Below are positions 6,282-11,890 of a stretch of 11,984 nt of DNA, piece after piece. The stretch lies in the NCBI GenBank assembly GCA_934234185.1, contig CAKQHO010000106.1:1-11984 (forward strand). Direction: 5' to 3'. Position 1 is the stretch's first letter, and the number at the start of each line of letters is the position of its first letter. The position numbers were made by a program, and so were the translations under genes. A model generated the notes under the pieces. That model did no database searches. It worked only from the letters and a program-made list of their open reading frames with translations, and had not been told where the DNA came from. The stretch comes from an uncultured Psychrobacillus sp. (GTDB lineage: Bacteria; Bacillota; Bacilli; Bacillales_A; Planococcaceae).

Positions 6282-6686
6282 ATGGAAGAACAAATTAAAG
6301 ATTTATTAAGTCAATTTGAATTTAATGAACCAGCTACTGAAAATAGTATTAAAAAAGTGGAAGAACTACTTAGTATAAACTTCCCACAAGAATATCGTGA
6401 CTTTCTTTTAAATTCTAACGGTGGAGAAGGAGCAATTGGTCAATCGTATTTAGTATTGTGGAAAATAGAGGATCTAATAGAATTAAATGATGTTTATAGT
6501 GTTGAAGAGTTTGCTCCAGGTTTATTAATCATTGGCTCTGATGGTGGTGACACTGCTTTTGGTATTGATAATAGAAGCGAGCTTAAACAATTTGTACAGA
6601 TACCTTTCATTGGAATGGATTTAAGTGAAGTACAAGGTTATAGTAATGACTTTAAAAGATTTCTTAGCTATTGGCGATTTCCGTAA
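6282..6686 (+). CDS. SMI1/KNR4 (SUKH) family immunity protein
   Basis: A 134-residue protein of the SUKH superfamily, which serves as immunity protein in many bacterial toxin loci and is often paired with nuclease toxins. Visible hallmarks are an N-terminal helix with KKVEELLSINFPQEYRDFLL then NGGEG (the family's typical LPxxYxxFLxxxNGG motif) at roughly residues 23-49, LWKIEDLIELN in the middle, and the block GLLIIGSDGGDTAFGID at about 80-96, which corresponds to the family's FGxDGGGxxxxxD signature. The frame opens at a GTG at 6264, but GGAGGGGG (6266-6273) lies 8 bases before the ATG at 6282, so that is the start. It follows the Imm50 gene by about 165 bases and belongs to the same remnant toxin-immunity locus. 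It is cytoplasmic and has no signal peptide. Confidence 0.9.
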   Translation: MEEQIKDLLSQFEFNEPATENSIKKVEELLSINFPQEYRDFLLNSNGGEGAIGQSYLVLWKIEDLIELNDVYSVEEFAPGLLIIGSDGGDTAFGIDNRSELKQFVQIPFIGMDLSEVQGYSNDFKRFLSYWRFP

Positions 6687-7300
6687 AATAATTTTGTTCG
6701 ACCTTGAGATACAATAAGAATTAATCTACGAGTGTAAAATACATGGAGACCCAATGTTATAATTCTGTCCAATCAAAATGAGTTATTGGGACAGCCATGA
6801 GACATATCCCACAGGCTGGATTCCTTATGGACAAGGGCTAAGGATCTTGAACATTAGTATAATAAAGGGAAGATAAGTGACTGGTTATTGATATTATTAA
6901 AAATATTTTAGTTTACATAATATAAATTATACTAAGTTGTGTTTCAGTTCAAAAGTATACTTGTAATATTGAGATATTTAAGAAAAATACGTTTAGAATT
7001 AAAAAAAATGAGATTTTTCACTGCATCTAAATCAGATTAAAAAACCAAGAGATTTTCTATCAAATCCCTTGGACTTGTTAAATAATATAACTTTCAGATA
7101 CTTTTCAAAAAAATTATCCATGCTAATTAATTTCCTAATTTGCTATTGAACCTCTTTTAACCTAGATTTGTCGTTCTTTTTGTGGCTTCCAATTTGTCCA
7201 TATTTGTTTACTATGGCCCCGTCTTGGTTAAAGATTTTTAAGCTTTTCTGAAATTGTTATAGATCTATCTTCCTTACGGCATCAAAACCTCTTATATATG
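6687..7300. other. Gene-poor stretch downstream of the immunity genes
   Basis: More than 600 bases without an intact gene, AT-rich especially at 6880-7010. Near 6765-6794 there is an imperfect inverted repeat (CTGTCC-AAT with ATTGGGACAG) without a T-run. A forward 32-codon frame at 6778-6876 reads MSYWDSHETYPTGWIPYG at its start, but no ribosome binding site precedes it, so I do not call it a gene. The right half holds a reverse-strand terminator and coding-like debris, listed separately. The pattern fits decay of an accessory locus. Confidence 0.5.
7039..7072 (-). terminator. Reverse-strand rho-independent terminator
   Basis: Read on the reverse strand: an 11-base-pair stem (CCAAGGGATTT with AAATCTCTTGG, one mismatch), a 6-base loop and six T. 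No intact reverse-strand gene ends next to it; the nearest stop is that of the debris at 7143. It probably once ended the transcript of that lost gene and may now end the lipoprotein transcript from 7763. Confidence 0.75.
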
Positions 7301-7317
7301 CTAAAAATGCTCGCTTA
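7143..7317 (-). pseudogene. Coding-like debris, possible decayed gene of unknown family
   Basis: One reverse-strand frame reads VKRAFLAYIRGFDAVRKIDL, a stop, then a further 37 residues including FNQDGAIVNKYGQIGSHKKN and a final TAG at 7143. The residue composition and the alternation of charged and hydrophobic positions look coding, a single stop interrupts it, and a terminator follows about 70 bases on. There is no start codon with a ribosome binding site. The left part overlaps the restored tail of the adjacent lipoprotein in another frame, so part of the resemblance may be chance. I recognise no family. Confidence 0.3.
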
Positions 7318-7361
7318 ACATGTAATAAATACCAGTATTTTTGTCGACATAAGAAATCATG

Positions 7362-7763
7362 TCACCTGATTTTGTTTTTATAGAAAATCCATCCTTTTTC
7401 GGCTATTCCAGTATAAAAAACTAATTCCTTTCCAGAAAAGTTCTCAGTTTTTTGTTCAATATTTATATCCTTTTGTACATTGACGTATGGACTATTTCTA
7501 TACCATGCATATTTATTATCTTTAATCGCTATATTTGATAAGCTTACTAGTAATTGGTTTCCCTCTTCTTTTTTATAAATTATAAATAATTCTCCATCTA
7601 GATCAAAGTTAGAAATAATATTTTCTTTACTTATACCTTCTTCTTTCATTCCATATTGAATAGCCTCGTTTTGTGAATTAAACCATTTTATCTCTTTATT
7701 TATGTTTTCACATCCACTTAGAATTAAGCAGAGAAATGCAATATAAATTAAAAGCTTTTTCAT
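7362..7763 (-). CDS. Lipoprotein, probably C-terminally truncated by a frameshift
   Basis: A 133-residue lipoprotein with signal peptide MKKLLIYIAFLCLILSGC and lipobox LSGC (Cys18). The mature part begins NINKEIKWFNSQNEAI followed by YGMKEEG and continues to KYAWYRNSPYVNV, a pattern I know from short Bacillus lipoproteins of unknown function (KWF-S-EEAI-x-G and Y-WYRS-PY). Family members run on after the last shared block into a C-terminal beta hairpin. Here the tail GWIFYKNKIR does not fit. Removing one base from the five-T run at 7395-7399 (an A-run on the coding strand) gives DGFSIKTKSGDMIS and then DKNTGIYYML, ending at 7301 for a total of 153 residues, which does fit. This is either a real frameshift mutation or a sequencing slip. 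AGGAG lies 9-10 bases before the ATG. Confidence 0.75.
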   Translation of the reverse strand: MKKLLIYIAFLCLILSGCENINKEIKWFNSQNEAIQYGMKEEGISKENIISNFDLDGELFIIYKKEEGNQLLVSLSNIAIKDNKYAWYRNSPYVNVQKDINIEQKTENFSGKELVFYTGIAEKGWIFYKNKIR

Positions 7764-7905
7764 TTATTTATTCTCCTAGAATTTTTTTGAGTGCAATGAT
7801 AAGGTAATGGTATTATTTAATTTATCTTTTTCAACTAAAATAATTTAGTATAAGAAATTTCTTAATTGGTGTACTCTATCTATGTACTTCAGGTTCAAAT
7901 AAATG

Positions 7906-7972
7906 CTTTCTAACGCTAGGTGTTTCATTCATTAATAGTAGTATACCCTTTTTGTATAAAATCGTTAGAAAG
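7906..7972. repeat. 10-base perfect inverted repeat around a 47-base core
   Basis: CTTTCTAACG at 7906-7915 and its exact complement CGTTAGAAAG at 7963-7972 flank 47 bases in the divergent intergenic region. It lies upstream of the DUF2809 gene. It could be an operator pair or a loose hairpin; there are no flanking duplications that would indicate a mobile element. Confidence 0.45.
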
Positions 7973-7977
7973 ACTTT

Positions 7978-8006
7978 TGGACAATATAAAACATGAAGTT
8001 AATACT
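7978..8006 (+). promoter_or_regulatory. Weak candidate promoter for the DUF2809 gene
   Basis: TGGACA (5 of 6 matches to TTGACA) is spaced 17 bases from AATACT (4 of 6 matches to TATAAT). It would place the transcript start only some 15 bases before the start codon. The assignment is tentative. Confidence 0.25.
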
Positions 8007-8026
8007 TTTCAAAAGGCAGTGAGAAT

Positions 8027-8434
8027 TTGAACATAACTATAAATAGACGTATTGCCTACTTGGTAAGTGGGCTTTTAATGATATCGCTCGGCCTGACTTC
8101 TCGGGCATATGCTCATTTGCTGCCACAGTATATCGCTGAAAATGCTGGGGACATACTATGGGCTATGATGGTCTACTGTGGCATTCGCTTTCTGTTCACT
8201 AATAAACCTCCACAATTAGCCATGTTAATAAGCCTTATTTTCTGTTTTGGCATTGAATTTAGTCAAATGTATCATGAAGAATGGATAGATAATATCCGAA
8301 GGACAACGCTAGGAGCATTAATCCTAGGAAGGGGCTTTTTAATTGTCGATCTATGGAGATACTCTATTGGTGTTCTTTTCTCATTTTTATTAGATCGCAG
8401 CATCATGAAAGGTGTAAAGCGCCCCTTCACTTAA
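8027..8434 (+). CDS. DUF2809 family membrane protein
   Basis: A 135-residue integral membrane protein of the DUF2809 family, whose biochemical role is unknown. It has four hydrophobic segments: about 10-26, 42-58, 64-76 and 92-122. Family landmarks are LGLTSRAYAHLLP in the first part, the stretch ENAGDILWAMMVYCGIRFLF, and FCFGIEFSQMYHEEWIDNIR followed by LGALILGRGFL, where the glutamate and the following histidine are the most conserved polar residues. The start is a TTG; AAAAGG (8011-8016) lies 10 bases before it, and no ATG further in would keep the first membrane segment whole. It is transcribed toward fosB on the opposite strand, with only 13 bases between the two stop codons. I see no functional partner nearby. 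Confidence 0.85.
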   Translation: MNITINRRIAYLVSGLLMISLGLTSRAYAHLLPQYIAENAGDILWAMMVYCGIRFLFTNKPPQLAMLISLIFCFGIEFSQMYHEEWIDNIRRTTLGALILGRGFLIVDLWRYSIGVLFSFLLDRSIMKGVKRPFT

Positions 8435-8447
8435 ACTATCCATAGTA

Positions 8448-8870
8448 TTATTCATAAAACTCCATATGACCTTTCCCTTCCTTGTAATAATCTAATCTAT
8501 CCTGCAAGGTTCCAGTATGGAATTCAAATTTATGGCCGTCTGGGTCGGTAAAATAGATAGATTGCTTGTCTTTTTCGTCTCTTTCCCGTCCAGGAAGTAT
8601 GTTTACATTCAACATTTTGAGCTTTTTAACTGCCAATTCAAAGTCCTGCTCCTCGATAGAAAAAGCTATATGTGTATAAGAATCCTTTATTTCATTCCTA
8701 GGAATGTTCTTTTCTTCATTTAGTGCCAACCATATCCCGTTTACATCGAAATAGGCAGTGCTTCGTCCTTTCACTAATAGCTTTGCTTCCAAGGCCTCCT
8801 GATAAAAAGCAATCGACCTCTCTAAATTCGATACAGAAAATAATAAATGGTTTATTCCTTTGATTAGCAT
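8448..8870 (-). CDS. fosB: Metallothiol transferase FosB (fosfomycin resistance)
   Basis: A 140-residue cytoplasmic enzyme of the vicinal oxygen chelate superfamily that inactivates fosfomycin by adding a thiol, bacillithiol in Bacillus, to the epoxide carbon with a divalent metal. The metal ligands are recognisable: His8 (GINHLLFSVSNLE), His67 (YTHIAFS) and Glu116 (DPDGHKFEFHTG), one residue later than in the characterised FosB proteins (His7, His66, Glu115). The blocks ALNEEKNIPRNEI and GTLQDRLDYYKEGK are also typical, and the length is standard. The residue after HL is Leu10, where the FosB of S. aureus and B. cereus has a cysteine (Cys9) next to the active site, as I recall. AAAAGGGGAG lies 4 bases before the ATG. 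In B. subtilis fosB is under the sigma-W factor; I see no clear TGAAAC/CGTA promoter here. Confidence 0.95.
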   Translation of the reverse strand: MLIKGINHLLFSVSNLERSIAFYQEALEAKLLVKGRSTAYFDVNGIWLALNEEKNIPRNEIKDSYTHIAFSIEEQDFELAVKKLKMLNVNILPGRERDEKDKQSIYFTDPDGHKFEFHTGTLQDRLDYYKEGKGHMEFYE

Positions 8871-8964
8871 GCTGCTCCCCTTTTCCTCAATTTTATTAGT
8901 AGCAACTTAAAACCTCTTTTCCTTCCAATGTACTTTCTTTGTTCCCTTGAGTAGTTACTCCTTG

Positions 8965-8970
8965 TATAAT
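8965..8970 (+). promoter_or_regulatory. Possible -10 box upstream of the RimJ/RimL-type acetyltransferase
   Basis: A consensus TATAAT with no well-spaced -35 lies about 80 bases before the start codon. A three-codon frame, ATG-CAC-AGA-TAG, with AAGGGG before it starts at 8996 in the resulting leader. Confidence 0.3.
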
Positions 8971-9049
8971 AAAACAAACTAGAAGGGGCTGAACTATGCA
9001 CAGATAGCAATATTTTTTATCCAACTGAATAAAATCGGAGGTAAAAGTA

Positions 9050-9580
9050 TTGATAAATGAAATACCAACAAAAAGATTACTTTTAAGAAGAATGAGAGTT
9101 TCGGACACACATAGCTTGTTTCGTATTTGGTCTGACCCAGAGGTCACTAAATATATGAATATCTCTAACTTTACAAAGGAAAGCCAAGCAAAAGAAATGA
9201 TTGAGTTACTAGATGAGTTGACAAGAGCGAACAAAGCTGTTCGTTTTTGTATAATCGATCAGGCATCTCACGAGATTATAGGTTCCTGTGGTTTTAATTT
9301 GATAGACCTTGATAATGCGAAAGCTGAAATAGGCTATGACCTCGCAAAAGCCTATTGGGGTTTGGGTTACGCTCCAGAAGCTATACATGCATTGACTCAG
9401 CATGCTTTTAAGAAATTAAGGCTAAATCGAATCGAAGCCAAAGTAGAGCCAGCTAACGTAAGTTCTATTAAGGTTTTAAACAAATGCAATTTTACCTATG
9501 AAGGAACACTTAGACAGTATGAAAAATCCAAAGAAATCTTTATAGATATTAGTATGTATTCCTTATTATCAACAGATTAA
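9050..9580 (+). CDS. GNAT N-acetyltransferase, RimJ/RimL (YdaF) type
   Basis: A 176-residue acetyltransferase that transfers acetyl from acetyl-CoA to an amine, in the group related to ribosomal-protein acetyltransferases RimJ/RimL and Bacillus YdaF. The opening PTKRLLLRRMRVSD with WSDPEVTKYM is typical for the group. The acetyl-CoA pyrophosphate loop is at about 102-111 (YWGLGYAPEA). The closing motif, ANVSSIKVLNKCNFTYEGTL at about 135-153, is the usual one where Asn and Ser position the thioester. No ATG is correctly placed: GGAGG (9037-9041) stands 8 bases before a TTG at 9050, which I take as the start. A strong terminator follows within 10 bases. The substrate cannot be predicted from sequence; proteins, peptides and aminoglycoside-like compounds are all possible for this fold. 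Confidence 0.9.
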   Translation: MINEIPTKRLLLRRMRVSDTHSLFRIWSDPEVTKYMNISNFTKESQAKEMIELLDELTRANKAVRFCIIDQASHEIIGSCGFNLIDLDNAKAEIGYDLAKAYWGLGYAPEAIHALTQHAFKKLRLNRIEAKVEPANVSSIKVLNKCNFTYEGTLRQYEKSKEIFIDISMYSLLSTD

Positions 9581-9587
9581 AAGTACA

Positions 9588-9624
9588 AATAAGATTGCTC
9601 ATTTGGAGAGCAATCTTATTTTTT
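9588..9624 (+). terminator. Strong rho-independent terminator
   Basis: A perfect 13-base-pair stem (9588-9600 and 9608-9620), 7-base loop and a T-run. The A-richness on the other side is modest, so it mainly serves the forward acetyltransferase gene and perhaps weakly the reverse-strand arr transcript, for which I find no other terminator. Confidence 0.92.
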
Positions 9625-9812
9625 CATCACAAAATGTTCTTAAGCTTTACATCTTGTACCTTTTTAACATTAGGTTGTTAAGTCTTGATGCTTCTTTCAA
9701 ACGAAAATTTTACTTGTTAGTTTCACAAAGTTACTACCTTTAACAGAACACCTGTTTCCCCATCGTAAAAATCTTCATTTTAAGGCACTATACTCTTTTA
9801 CGTGGACAGAAG

Positions 9813-10229
9813 TTAATCGACTATTACTGCTTTTCCTTCTTCGCGTAATTTCTTTAAAGAGGTTAGCATCTGTTCTATTTCTTCATCGGTATGTCTTTCC
9901 CACGAGCCTAATTCTGCAACAATTTTCAAGGGTGATGTAGACCTATAGGATCGTGTAGGGTTTCCTGGGAACTTTTTGTCCGTTAAGTTTGGATCATTTT
10001 CAAACTCTCCGAGTGGTTCCACGATGTAAATTCTTTCTTTTGAATCAGAAGCCGCTAATTCAGCTCCCCATTTTGCAGCATTTAAAGTTGCGGTGAAATA
10101 TATATGGTTAGATTTTCTGCTTTCATAATTTGATTCATGCTGTGGAACTAATAGATCGCCTATCTTTAGTTCTGCCTTCGTACCGTGGAAAAAAGGACCA
10201 TTATCTAAGACATCTTTTTTGGCATTCAT
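9813..10229 (-). CDS. arr: Rifampin ADP-ribosyltransferase (Arr)
   Basis: A 138-residue cytoplasmic enzyme that transfers ADP-ribose from NAD to the ansa-chain hydroxyl of rifamycins, giving resistance to rifampin. The family blocks are in order: GPFFHGTKAELKIGDLL at about 11-27, NHIYFTATLNAAKWGAELA at about 41-59, RIYIVEPLG then EFENDPNLTDKKFPGNPT at about 66-92, and SYRSTSPLKIV. The catalytic His-Tyr-Asp set of Arr maps to His15, Tyr44 and Asp79, all present. The length is close to the usual 140. AGGAGGT lies 6 bases before the ATG, a very strong site. A small perfect dyad 36-55 bases upstream of the start could be an operator. Bacillaceae commonly carry chromosomal arr genes; nothing here shows recent transfer. 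Confidence 0.95.
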   Translation of the reverse strand: MNAKKDVLDNGPFFHGTKAELKIGDLLVPQHESNYESRKSNHIYFTATLNAAKWGAELAASDSKERIYIVEPLGEFENDPNLTDKKFPGNPTRSYRSTSPLKIVAELGSWERHTDEEIEQMLTSLKKLREEGKAVIVD

Positions 10230-10264
10230 ACAGATACCTCCTGATTTTTAAACTTCCATAGAAC

Positions 10265-10284
10265 AGTATATTGAAGGATATACT
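10265..10284 (-). promoter_or_regulatory. Perfect dyad upstream of arr, possible operator
   Basis: AGTATAT, 6 bases, ATATACT: a perfect 7-base-pair inverted repeat centred about 45 bases before the arr start. Its proximal half contains TATACT on the reverse strand, which could be the -10 box, although no good -35 is seen. A repressor bound here would cover the promoter. Function is inferred from position. Confidence 0.35.
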
Positions 10285-10326
10285 TAACATGCTGTCTGTA
10301 TATAATTATTTATTCTAGAAATACAG

Positions 10327-10350
10327 AAAAAAACCTGCATAAGCAGGCTT
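10327..10350 (-). terminator. Rho-independent terminator of the esterase gene
   Basis: On the reverse strand CCTGC, loop TTAT, GCAGG, then seven T. It starts 10-15 bases after the esterase stop codon. The stem is short but GC-rich. Confidence 0.85.
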
Positions 10351-10359
10351 ATTCTGTTA

Positions 10360-11343
10360 TTATTCTATAAATGTCTGGAAAAAATCAATCATCATCGTGC
10401 TTGCATCTGGACCAAGCGGGTCTGTATAGGAGCCCTGTGAGCTTCCGCCAGGCCAAGCGTGCCACATATTCTGAACAAGCACACTCTTCATCCAAACTCT
10501 ATTATCGTTTGCTTTATAGCTATTAATCGTATATGGCTTCCCAATAGGTATAACGTTTTGAATATGATCTGGCTGATTGTCTATCCAGCCTCTAAAAGTT
10601 CCATCTGCTACTAAGTCATTGGTTGACGCCCACTGGGTGATAACCTGTCTAGCATTAATCGGATTCACTACATTATCTAAAGCACCCTGGAATACGATGA
10701 CCGGCATATGCTTTGCATGCGATCCCATTGCGTTATATGCTAGTCTACCTTGCTGGAGAGGATTCGGTCCACCATAGATCATGGCATTCACAGAGGTGAG
10801 TGCACTTGTCGCTGCCTTATATTCTAACCCTGCAGACACCCCAATGCCTGAGAATATGTCTGGGTAGGTAGCACCCAAAATGACACTCATCGCACCACCA
10901 GCTGAAAGTCCGGCAACATAGACTTGACCGTTATGAACCGAGTAGCTTTGCTTTACTTGATTTACCATTCCTGCTATTATGCTTGGCTCTCCACTGCCCC
11001 TTGATTGATGGCTTGTGTCAAACCAGTTCCAGCATCGATTTGCATTCGAGCTTGTGCTTTGCTCAGGATATAAAACTAGAAAACCTTTGGATTCTGAAAG
11101 CGCATTCATTTTTGTTCCAACTGAAAAATCCTGTGCGTCCTGACCACATCCATGCAGCATCACATAGAGTGCATGGCTCTCTGCCTCATTATAACTGCTT
11201 GGAACATATAGCTTATACGTCTTTCCATCAAAAGAGCCTGATATAAAATCTCCATTGGCGTTAGTTACTGTAGGATGATAGAGCATGGTACTGAAAAACA
11301 ACAGACAGCTTGCTAGAAACCACTTATTTGTCCTTTTACCCAA
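10360..11343 (-). CDS. Secreted PHB-depolymerase family esterase (alpha/beta hydrolase)
   Basis: A secreted serine hydrolase of the PHB-depolymerase family, which includes feruloyl/acetylxylan esterases and poly(3-hydroxybutyrate) depolymerases. Numbered from the upstream GTG at 11352 (330 residues): a signal peptide at about 1-32, with cleavage probable after TNA; oxyanion-hole motif LHGCG at 66-70; lipase box GLSAGG with Ser150; acid Asp226 (GALDNVV); and His298 (MWHAWPGG), completing the triad. The closing GSYTDPLGPDAS is typical of the family. Cys69 and Cys107 may form a disulfide. I take the TTG at 11343 (327 residues) as the start because AAAGGAG lies 8 bases before it; it touches the GTG at 11352. 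The Shine-Dalgarno sequence sits in one arm of a long hairpin (11351-11391). The gene follows two GNAT genes on the same strand and ends in its own terminator. Confidence 0.92.
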   Translation of the reverse strand: MGKRTNKWFLASCLLFFSTMLYHPTVTNANGDFISGSFDGKTYKLYVPSSYNEAESHALYVMLHGCGQDAQDFSVGTKMNALSESKGFLVLYPEQSTSSNANRCWNWFDTSHQSRGSGEPSIIAGMVNQVKQSYSVHNGQVYVAGLSAGGAMSVILGATYPDIFSGIGVSAGLEYKAATSALTSVNAMIYGGPNPLQQGRLAYNAMGSHAKHMPVIVFQGALDNVVNPINARQVITQWASTNDLVADGTFRGWIDNQPDHIQNVIPIGKPYTINSYKANDNRVWMKSVLVQNMWHAWPGGSSQGSYTDPLGPDASTMMIDFFQTFIE

Positions 11344-11350
11344 AAAACTC

Positions 11351-11391
11351 ACTCCTTTCCAGTATTGCAGGACATCATACTAGAAAGGAGT
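11351..11391 (-). promoter_or_regulatory. 15-bp hairpin: GNAT terminator that masks the esterase Shine-Dalgarno
   Basis: Arms ATACTAGAAAGGAGT (11377-11391) and ACTCCTTTCCAGTAT (11351-11365) pair over 15 bases with one wobble, around an 11-base loop. On the reverse strand the hairpin follows the GNAT stop codon by about 10 bases and is followed by GAG and six T, so it reads as a terminator for that transcript. The same downstream arm contains AAAGGAGT, the ribosome binding site of the esterase. A TATGAT box (11379-11374) lies across the loop and could start a shorter esterase transcript that lacks the first arm. Confidence 0.75.
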
Positions 11392-11401
11392 TACAAATGA
11401 G

Positions 11402-11875
11402 TTACATGCTCTTCACTAATTCTAATTCGTCTCTCAAAGGAATTCCGTCATTTCCTATGTAAGGGATAGAAGGCTTGCGCTCTCTTGCTTTTTCTAATGC
11501 ATTTGGATAGAGCCTTGATAGGACATATCCACGTTTTTGGTAGAATCTAAGTGCGTGAAGGTTGTCATTTGTAGTAATCAGCTTCACCTGTTCGCAGCCC
11601 AGTTTATTAGCTACCTTTTCAACCTCGGCGATCAGCTGTGAGCCTATGCCTTTTCCTTCTACCAAGCTGTCTAACGAGATGATTTCACATTCCTCATGAC
11701 GAATCTCAAACGTGACAAGACCGACGATTTGCTGCTCCTCTTTGGCAATAAATCCATCTAGCCTCGCACAGTCATAAACTCCTGTAGAGATCACCATCTC
11801 GCTGCTCCCCCATTGCTCGATGAAAAACTGCTGTACATCTTCTCTATTCTGTTGATCTATTCGAACTATCTGCAT
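11402..11875 (-). CDS. GNAT family N-acetyltransferase
   Basis: A 157-residue acetyl-CoA-dependent acetyltransferase. The acetyl-CoA loop is GKGIGSQLI at about residues 74-82 (the family pattern is Q/R-x-x-G-x-G/A), preceded by the strand ECEIISLDSLVE. The later motif TTNDNLHALRFYQKRGY at about 101-117 holds the asparagine and the tyrosine that normally act on the thioester. The C-terminal tail ending in RDELELVKSM with IPYIGNDGIPLRDE resembles Bacillus GNATs whose substrate is unknown. Two ATG codons are possible, at 11881 and 11875. AAAAAGGGG (11884-11892) is 8 bases from the second and only 2 from the first, so I use 11875. The upstream gene ends 15 bases before this start, so the two form an operon. 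Confidence 0.88.
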   Translation of the reverse strand: MQIVRIDQQNREDVQQFFIEQWGSSEMVISTGVYDCARLDGFIAKEEQQIVGLVTFEIRHEECEIISLDSLVEGKGIGSQLIAEVEKVANKLGCEQVKLITTNDNLHALRFYQKRGYVLSRLYPNALEKARERKPSIPYIGNDGIPLRDELELVKSM

Positions 11876-11890
11876 ATTCATTTCCCCTTT

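Noticed and set aside
6778..6876. Forward 32-codon frame starting MSYWDSHETYPTGWIPYG
   Set aside because: It has no ribosome binding site and no recognisable family. It may be debris of the toxin locus, but this cannot be supported.
11397..11462. Forward 21-codon frame with AAAGGAG six bases before its ATG
   Set aside because: The ribosome binding site is only the mirror arm of the hairpin on the other strand, and the frame is antisense to the end of the GNAT gene.
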